Assembly: GCA_964387355.1 (NCBI GenBank) | Contig: CAYLWJ010000094.1 | Span: 1 to 9,768 of the forward strand | Origin: Calidifonticultor sp964387355 | GTDB lineage: Bacteria > Actinomycetota > Humimicrobiia > Humimicrobiales > Humimicrobiaceae | DNA length: 9,768 nt | Direction: 5' to 3' | Shown here: one piece after another, positions 6,659 through 9,768 of the stretch | Layout: every line of letters begins with the position of its first letter | How positions within the stretch are numbered: the stretch's first letter is position 1 | The notes under the pieces: model-generated | The model's database searches: none | The model's input: only the letters and a program-made list of their open reading frames with translations | What the model was told of the DNA's origin: nothing | Position numbers and translations under genes: made by a program

Positions 6659-6680
6659 AACCTAAGTTTATAGGATAAAA
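6648..6680. repeat. 13-bp direct repeat (period 20) across two converging stop codons
   Basis: TTATAGGATAAAA occurs at 6648-6660 and 6668-6680. The first copy contains the plus-strand stop of the chimera (6656-6658). The second copy begins with the minus-strand stop of the steroid-reductase-like remnant (6668-6670). The seven bases between are CCTAAGT. Confidence 0.75.
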
Positions 6681-6895
6681 GGAATTAAAGCTTTTCGTTC
6701 TTTTGGATAATCTGGAAAATTTTTAATATACCACTTATGAGTAGCTATTGCTCTTGGTGCTAAATTAGCAAATGTAAATACAGCAAAAGCAAGACCTGCT
6801 AAAGTCCATGTTGCAACTGCCCACCCAATCCATTCTAAAATTTCTCCAAAATAATTTGGGCTGGAAACATATCTATAAAAAGCACCATGAGGAAT
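6668..6895 (-). pseudogene. Steroid 5-alpha-reductase-like membrane protein, C-terminal remnant
   Basis: Seventy-five codons are open, with an in-frame TGA immediately before them and no start. The residues I-P-H-G-A-F-Y-R-Y-V-S-S-P-N-Y-F-G-E-I-L-E-W, the hydrophobic stretch W-T-L-A-G-L-A-F-A-V-F-T-F, N-L-A-P-R-A-I-A-T-H-K-W-Y and the final F-P-D-Y-P-K-E-R-K-A-L-I-P-F-I-L are the hallmark C-terminal region of the steroid-5-alpha-reductase / DUF1295 family. This family comprises multi-pass membrane reductases of lipid or steroid double bonds that bind NADPH near this region. Full-length members have roughly 250 residues, so about 70 percent has been lost upstream of 6895. It is convergent with the chimera, only nine bases from its stop. 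The preserved reading frame suggests a recent deletion. Confidence 0.85.
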
Positions 6896-7216
6896 TCATA
6901 GAAATTAAAAGTACATTGTAAATTATTTTTTCCAAAATAAATTATTTTTTCTTAAATATTAAAATAATATAAAAATAAATGAAATGAAATTATTTAAATT
7001 AGAATATCAATTTAGAGCTAGATAAAATTTAACATTTTTTATTTTAATGTCAACAAATAAAAAAACTATTCCTAATTTTTCCTCATTTTTTCTCATTATT
7101 TCTCATTTTTCCTAATTGTTTCTTACTTTTTCCTCATTTTCTCTAATTATTTCTAAATATTATTTATTATTAATTTTTATTTCCTCATTATTTACACGTC
7201 ACAAGTTATTGCTTCT
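6896..7216. other. Repeat-filled spacer without genes
   Basis: No gene is seen on either strand. The stretch starts where homology to the reductase stops and contains a 14-base direct repeat TAAATTATTTTTTC at 6919-6932 and 6938-6951 (period 19, identical). It also contains the 10-base phased array at 7071-7161 and one detached unit of that array at 7183-7192. Confidence 0.7.
7071..7161. repeat. Nine-unit 10-bp repeat array, helically phased
   Basis: Units begin at 7071, 7081, 7091, 7101, 7111, 7121, 7132, 7142 and 7152. Examples are CCTAATTTTT, CCTCATTTTT, TCTCATTATT, TCTCATTTTT and CCTAATTGTT. The consensus is YCTMATTWTT, with one 11-base step between units six and seven. A further unit, CCTCATTATT, lies at 7183-7192. 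The period equals about one helical turn, so the T-tracts all face the same way, as in intrinsically curved DNA. The array ends 56 bases before the candidate promoter of the TPM gene. Confidence 0.75.
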
Positions 7217-7244
7217 TTAACAATTATAACAAATATCATATAAT
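7217..7244 (+). promoter_or_regulatory. Candidate promoter of the TPM-domain gene
   Basis: TTAACA (7217-7222), a 16-base spacer and a perfect TATAAT (7239-7244) make a good sigma-70-like promoter on the plus strand. Transcription would start near 7251, leaving a leader of about 110 bases that contains both 33-base repeats. A second -10-like TATAAG (7351-7356) ends only five bases before the start codon. Confidence 0.5.
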
Positions 7245-7290
7245 TGAGCATGGCAAATATTTAATAACTAAGTCATATATTAATTTTTCA

Positions 7291-7354
7291 ATTTTATAGG
7301 TATACATTTTTAAATTTTATAAAATTTTATAAGTATAAATTTTTAAATCTTATA
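7291..7354. repeat. 33-bp-period tandem repeat in the leader of the TPM gene
   Basis: Copies at 7291-7321 and 7324-7354 match at 28 of 31 bases. Each holds ATTTTATA, TATA and a TTTTTAAAT core. The second copy ends seven bases before the ATG at 7362. Both lie inside the likely 5' leader. Confidence 0.75.
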
Positions 7355-7361
7355 AGCAAAA

Positions 7362-8204
7362 ATGCAAAATAAAACACAAAATAAATTACAAAATACAATA
7401 CAAGATAAAATACAAGATACAAATCAAAATATAAATACTGCTCCTATTGCTCCTCAAAGTTTTAAACCTGAACCAGTCGCAAGCTGCAGTTATTTTGAAT
7501 TTAATGATTTAAAAAAAGGACAAACAAAACATTGTCATTTTATAATAAGAAACATTGGTGCTCCATTTGGTAAATTTGAAATAAAAACAATTGACGAACA
7601 AAAACCAGATGAAAGTCCTGACTTTTTAAAAATTTTAGAATTAAAACCTTTAGAAGAAGGTCAAAAAGAAAAGCTGCCTTTAAAAGTATTTTTTGAAGTT
7701 ATAGCCCTAGAATGGAGCAATCAATATTCAGCCAAAATTTTAATTAATTTAGATGATGCTCAAGAAGTAGTAACTGTTAAGTTAAACACCCAAACAAAGC
7801 CAGTTAACGATTTTGCTAATATTTTTACACCAGCAGATATAAAAAAAATTACATCTTTAATTAATAAACTTGAAAAAATTACAAGTGCCGAAATTGCAGT
7901 AGTAACTACAGACTCTCTTGAAGGAAAAACATTAGAAAAGTTTGCAAATGAACTCTTTAATGAATGGCGCATTGGTAAAGAAGTTAAAAATAATGGCGTT
8001 CTTTTTTTAATTAACGTTGCTGATAAAAAATTCAGAATTGAAGTAGGTCTTGGTTTAGAAAATGTAATTACACCTCAATTCATTAGTAATACTTCAGAAA
8101 AATATATTGTGCCAAATTTTAAATTAGGCAAATATGGGCGTGGAACTTATTTAGCATTAACAGATATTTTTGCTGAAATTTACAGAGATTTTAAAAAGCA
8201 TTAA
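7362..8204 (+). CDS. TPM-domain protein with an Ig-like N-terminal domain, no signal peptide
   Basis: The product is 280 residues. The TAA nine bases upstream in frame makes ATG 7362 the first possible start; no ribosome binding site is visible. Residues 2-25 are six tetrapeptides of form Q-[N/D]-x-x. Residues about 40-143 look like a beta-sandwich of the DUF1573/ASPM type (Y-F-E-F-N-D-L-K-K-G-Q-T-K-H-C-H-F-I-I-R-N-I-G ... E-W-S-N-Q-Y-S-A-K-I-L-I). Residues about 149-275 are a clear TPM domain (E-K-I-T-S-A-E-I-A-V-V-T-T-D-S-L-E-G, L-F-N-E-W-R-I-G, N-N-G-V-L-F-L-I-N-V-A-D-K-K-F-R-I-E-V-G-L-G-L-E). TPM domains occur in thylakoid TLP18.3/Psb32 and in many bacterial, usually exported, proteins; some have acid phosphatase activity. 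Here there is neither signal peptide nor membrane helix, so a cytoplasmic place is predicted, which is odd for the family. The Ig-like domain probably mediates binding (inference). It converges with butyrate kinase. Confidence 0.85.
   Translation: MQNKTQNKLQNTIQDKIQDTNQNINTAPIAPQSFKPEPVASCSYFEFNDLKKGQTKHCHFIIRNIGAPFGKFEIKTIDEQKPDESPDFLKILELKPLEEGQKEKLPLKVFFEVIALEWSNQYSAKILINLDDAQEVVTVKLNTQTKPVNDFANIFTPADIKKITSLINKLEKITSAEIAVVTTDSLEGKTLEKFANELFNEWRIGKEVKNNGVLFLINVADKKFRIEVGLGLENVITPQFISNTSEKYIVPNFKLGKYGRGTYLALTDIFAEIYRDFKKH
7365..7436 (+). repeat. Six 12-bp coding repeats (Q-[N/D]-x-x)
   Basis: Codons 2-25 of the TPM gene are six imperfect 12-base units starting CAAAAT or CAAGAT. They encode QNKT, QNKL, QNTI, QDKI, QDTN and QNIN. 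The unit length keeps the frame, so copy number could change without breaking the gene. Confidence 0.8.
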
Positions 8205-8238
8205 AAATAAATCTTAAATTTTATTTTTAACTTTTTTT
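8201..8238 (+). terminator. Terminator overlapping the TPM stop codon
   Basis: TTAAAAATAAA (8201-8211) and TTTATTTTTAA (8220-8230) form a perfect 11-pair stem with an eight-base loop, followed by C and seven T (8232-8238). The left arm includes the TAA stop (8202-8204). The stem is all A/T, so it is weaker than a GC hairpin. Confidence 0.5.
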
Positions 8239-8269
8239 AACTTCTCAAAGAACTAATATTAACCTTACT

Positions 8270-8302
8270 TATAAATAATAAATCTAATGTTTTTTATTTA
8301 TA
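8270..8302 (-). terminator. Weak hairpin overlapping the butyrate kinase stop codon
   Basis: On the minus strand TATAAATAA (8302-8294, the last codons Tyr-Lys-stop) pairs perfectly with TTATTTATA (8278-8270) across a 15-base loop. No T-run follows, so termination is uncertain. It mirrors the TPM terminator in starting within the stop codon. Confidence 0.3.
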
Positions 8303-9364
8303 TTCTAGTATTTCTATTTCATTATTTATTGCGCCAATTACACCTTCAGCCATTGCAGCAAGCTCATCTTCACCGGGATAAACAATGATTTTATCACAAA
8401 TAAACTTAATTCTTGGAATTATTAAATTTACAAAAACCTCTTCTTTGGCAAGTCCACCCGTTAAAACTATAGCATCAACATCTCCATTTACTGCAACAGA
8501 CATTGCTGCTATTTCTTTTGATATTTTATAAGCCATTGCTTCAACAATTAAATTAAGCTTTAAATCTGTCTTTTCATTATATCTATCCATTACATCTTTC
8601 ATATTATTTGTTTTAAGGTAAGCAACTATACCGCCTTCACCATAAATCATTCTTATTGCCTGCTCATAGCTTAACTTATTATCTAAGATATATTTTACAT
8701 AAGGCATTATTGGAATTGCTCCGCTTCTTTCTGGTGAAAATGGCCCTTCGCCAACAACCGCATTGGTAACGTCTATTACTCTACCCTTTTTATGTATTCC
8801 TACACTAATCCCGCTTCCCAGCATTGCAACTAATAGATTGAGCTCTTGATATTTTTTACCAAGTTGTGCAGCTGCGCGACGTGCCATTCTCTTTTGGTTT
8901 AAGGCATGAAAAAGACTAGTTCTTTCAAAATTAGGATGACCGCTTATTCTTGCAATATCTTCAAGCTCATCAACACAAATAGGGTCTAAAATAAATGCTC
9001 TTTTGTTGTATTTTTTAGCAAAATCATATGCAATTAACGCACCTAGATTTGCAGCATGTTCAAAAGCAGGGTTTTTTAAGTCATCTATCATTTTTTGATT
9101 AACTTCATAAAGTCCACTCTTCAATGGTCCTAAATAACCGCCTCTACCAATAAAAAAATCTATGCTTTTTATATCTATGTTATTATCATTAATAAATTTA
9201 TCTATTGCCTCAAATCTATAATCGAGCTGGTCATAAAAAGTTTTATATTTTGAAAGGTCTTCAACACTATGCCTAACTGTGCTTGTAAAAATTGCTTTTG
9301 TATCTTCAAAATAACCTATTTTAGTAGAGGTATTTCCTGGGTTAATTGCAAGAATTTTATACAT
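8294..9364 (-). CDS. buk: Butyrate kinase
   Basis: The product is 356 residues, the normal length for the family. It belongs to the acetate kinase/Hsp70/actin fold. Visible motifs are the phosphate-1 loop N-P-G-N-T-S-T-K-I-G (8-17), R-H-S (31-33), G-R-G-G (73-76), D-P-I-C-V-D-E-L (127-134), H-A-L-N-Q-K (153-158), G-S-G-I-S-V-G (183-189), G-P-F-S-P-E-R-S-G (207-215), T-G-G (302-304) and P-G-E-D-E-L-A-A-M-A-E-G (330-341). It converts butyryl phosphate and ADP to butyrate and ATP, and may use branched-chain acyl phosphates. The ATG at 9364 has a good AGAAAGGA site five bases upstream. A TATAAT at 9435-9430 could be its -10, but no clear -35 is seen. The usual partner phosphotransbutyrylase (ptb) is not adjacent: the upstream neighbour is divergent and the downstream one convergent. 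The gene is intact and single. Branched-chain fatty acid kinase is the nearest alternative name. Confidence 0.95.
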   Translation of the reverse strand: MYKILAINPGNTSTKIGYFEDTKAIFTSTVRHSVEDLSKYKTFYDQLDYRFEAIDKFINDNNIDIKSIDFFIGRGGYLGPLKSGLYEVNQKMIDDLKNPAFEHAANLGALIAYDFAKKYNKRAFILDPICVDELEDIARISGHPNFERTSLFHALNQKRMARRAAAQLGKKYQELNLLVAMLGSGISVGIHKKGRVIDVTNAVVGEGPFSPERSGAIPIMPYVKYILDNKLSYEQAIRMIYGEGGIVAYLKTNNMKDVMDRYNEKTDLKLNLIVEAMAYKISKEIAAMSVAVNGDVDAIVLTGGLAKEEVFVNLIIPRIKFICDKIIVYPGEDELAAMAEGVIGAINNEIEILEYK

Positions 9365-9517
9365 TAATATCCTTTCTAAAAATTTTACTAAAATGCTTTT
9401 ATTTTTTATATTTTTCTTATAGATTATTAATTATATAAAGTATTAAAATTTAAATAAAAAAATACAAATTTTACAATATAAAAATAGTTTAATATTAAAA
9501 AATTTTAAATTTAAGAA
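9365..9517. promoter_or_regulatory. Divergent intergenic region of buk and the next gene
   Basis: This 153-base spacer must hold both divergent promoters. It is almost pure A/T. The buk ribosome binding site (TCCTTTCT on plus, 9370-9377) and a minus-strand TATAAT (9435-9430) are the only motifs I can name. No ribosome binding site is visible for the plus-strand gene. Confidence 0.4.
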
Positions 9518-9768
9518 ATGCAAAAATCAACAAAATTAGATAACAAAGAATCTATTGAGTCAATATTTAAGAAATTAAAAGTTATTAAAAATAAAAATAA
9601 TTATAAGCTACCTTTTAAGCTACCATTATTTACAGTCATACTTTTAGTAATATTTTTATTCTTTAACATAAACCTTATTTCATGTAAAATTAATTCAGAA
9701 GCAGCACTGGACAATAAAGAATTAAATAAATCATACAGCGATACTAATAATACCAATGATACTAATAC
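9518..9768 (+). CDS. Membrane-anchored or lipoprotein of unknown function (partial)
   Basis: ATG 9518 opens a frame of 83 codons that runs off the right edge. A basic, Lys/Asn-rich N-terminus (1-34) precedes a hydrophobic segment, about 35-55 (L-P-L-F-T-V-I-L-L-V-I-F-L-F-F-N-I-N-L-I-S), then Cys56 and a polar, Asn/Asp/Thr-rich linker (Y-S-D-T-N-N-T-N-D-T-N). L-I-S-C at 53-56 fits a lipobox, so the protein may be a lipoprotein. The 34-residue region before the hydrophobic part is long for that, and a signal anchor is the alternative. Either way the rest should lie outside the membrane. I do not recognise the family from this piece. Confidence 0.65.
   Translation, partial: MQKSTKLDNKESIESIFKKLKVIKNKNNYKLPFKLPLFTVILLVIFLFFNINLISCKINSEAALDNKELNKSYSDTNNTNDTN

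Noticed and set aside
7071..7354. A possible CRISPR array
   Set aside because: Units are 10 and 33 bases and directly adjacent, with no unique spacers between constant repeats, and no cas gene is in the window.
7760..7972. A 70-residue minus-strand open frame
   Set aside because: It lies opposite the TPM gene, whose domain match covers this stretch.

Overview
The window is very AT-rich, with codons dominated by AAA, ATA, TTA and GAA. It looks like a chromosomal segment of an anaerobic, motile, fermentative bacterium. A chemotaxis receptor tail, an M23 peptidase with a membrane anchor, a GntR/UTRA regulator and a butyrate kinase fit a low-GC Firmicutes-like or uncultivated anaerobic lineage. 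No rRNA or other phylogenetic marker is present, so the lineage is not fixed from this sequence.

Layout. Positions 2-142 are the C-terminus of a methyl-accepting chemotaxis protein (+), followed by about 400 bases with no convincing gene. On the minus strand come a 59-residue Cys-rich protein whose last helix resembles a microcompartment encapsulation peptide (555-734), a membrane-anchored M23 endopeptidase with its own promoter (996-1946), and a two-gene operon read right to left: a sugar-isomerase-like protein (3113-4447) and a GntR regulator (2242-3075). An insertion sequence (4516-6099) with a frameshifted DDE transposase sits just upstream of that operon. Beyond it lies a graveyard (6164-6895). 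One remnant is an open but start-less chimera of the C-terminal part of an archaeal-type triosephosphate isomerase and the last third of a YjbQ/UPF0047 protein. The other is the C-terminal 75 residues of a steroid-5-alpha-reductase-like membrane protein on the opposite strand. After a repeat-rich spacer come a TPM-domain protein with an Ig-like N-terminal domain (7362-8204, +), a convergent intact butyrate kinase (8294-9364, -), and the start of a membrane-anchored or lipoprotein gene (9518-, +) that runs off the window.

The genes do not form one pathway. The isomerase-like enzyme and GntR regulator are a plausible self-regulated sugar-use unit, and butyrate kinase makes ATP from butyryl phosphate, without its usual partner ptb beside it.

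The most striking pattern is in the DNA between genes. Short tandem or near-tandem direct repeats (periods 11, 12, 17, 20 and 23) overlap or abut the stop codons of five coding regions. Further repeats with periods 10, 19 and 33 fill the spacer before the TPM gene. The 10-base array (nine units) has the helical period and should curve DNA. I see no CRISPR array, no tRNA or rRNA and no complete undescribed defence or biosynthetic system.
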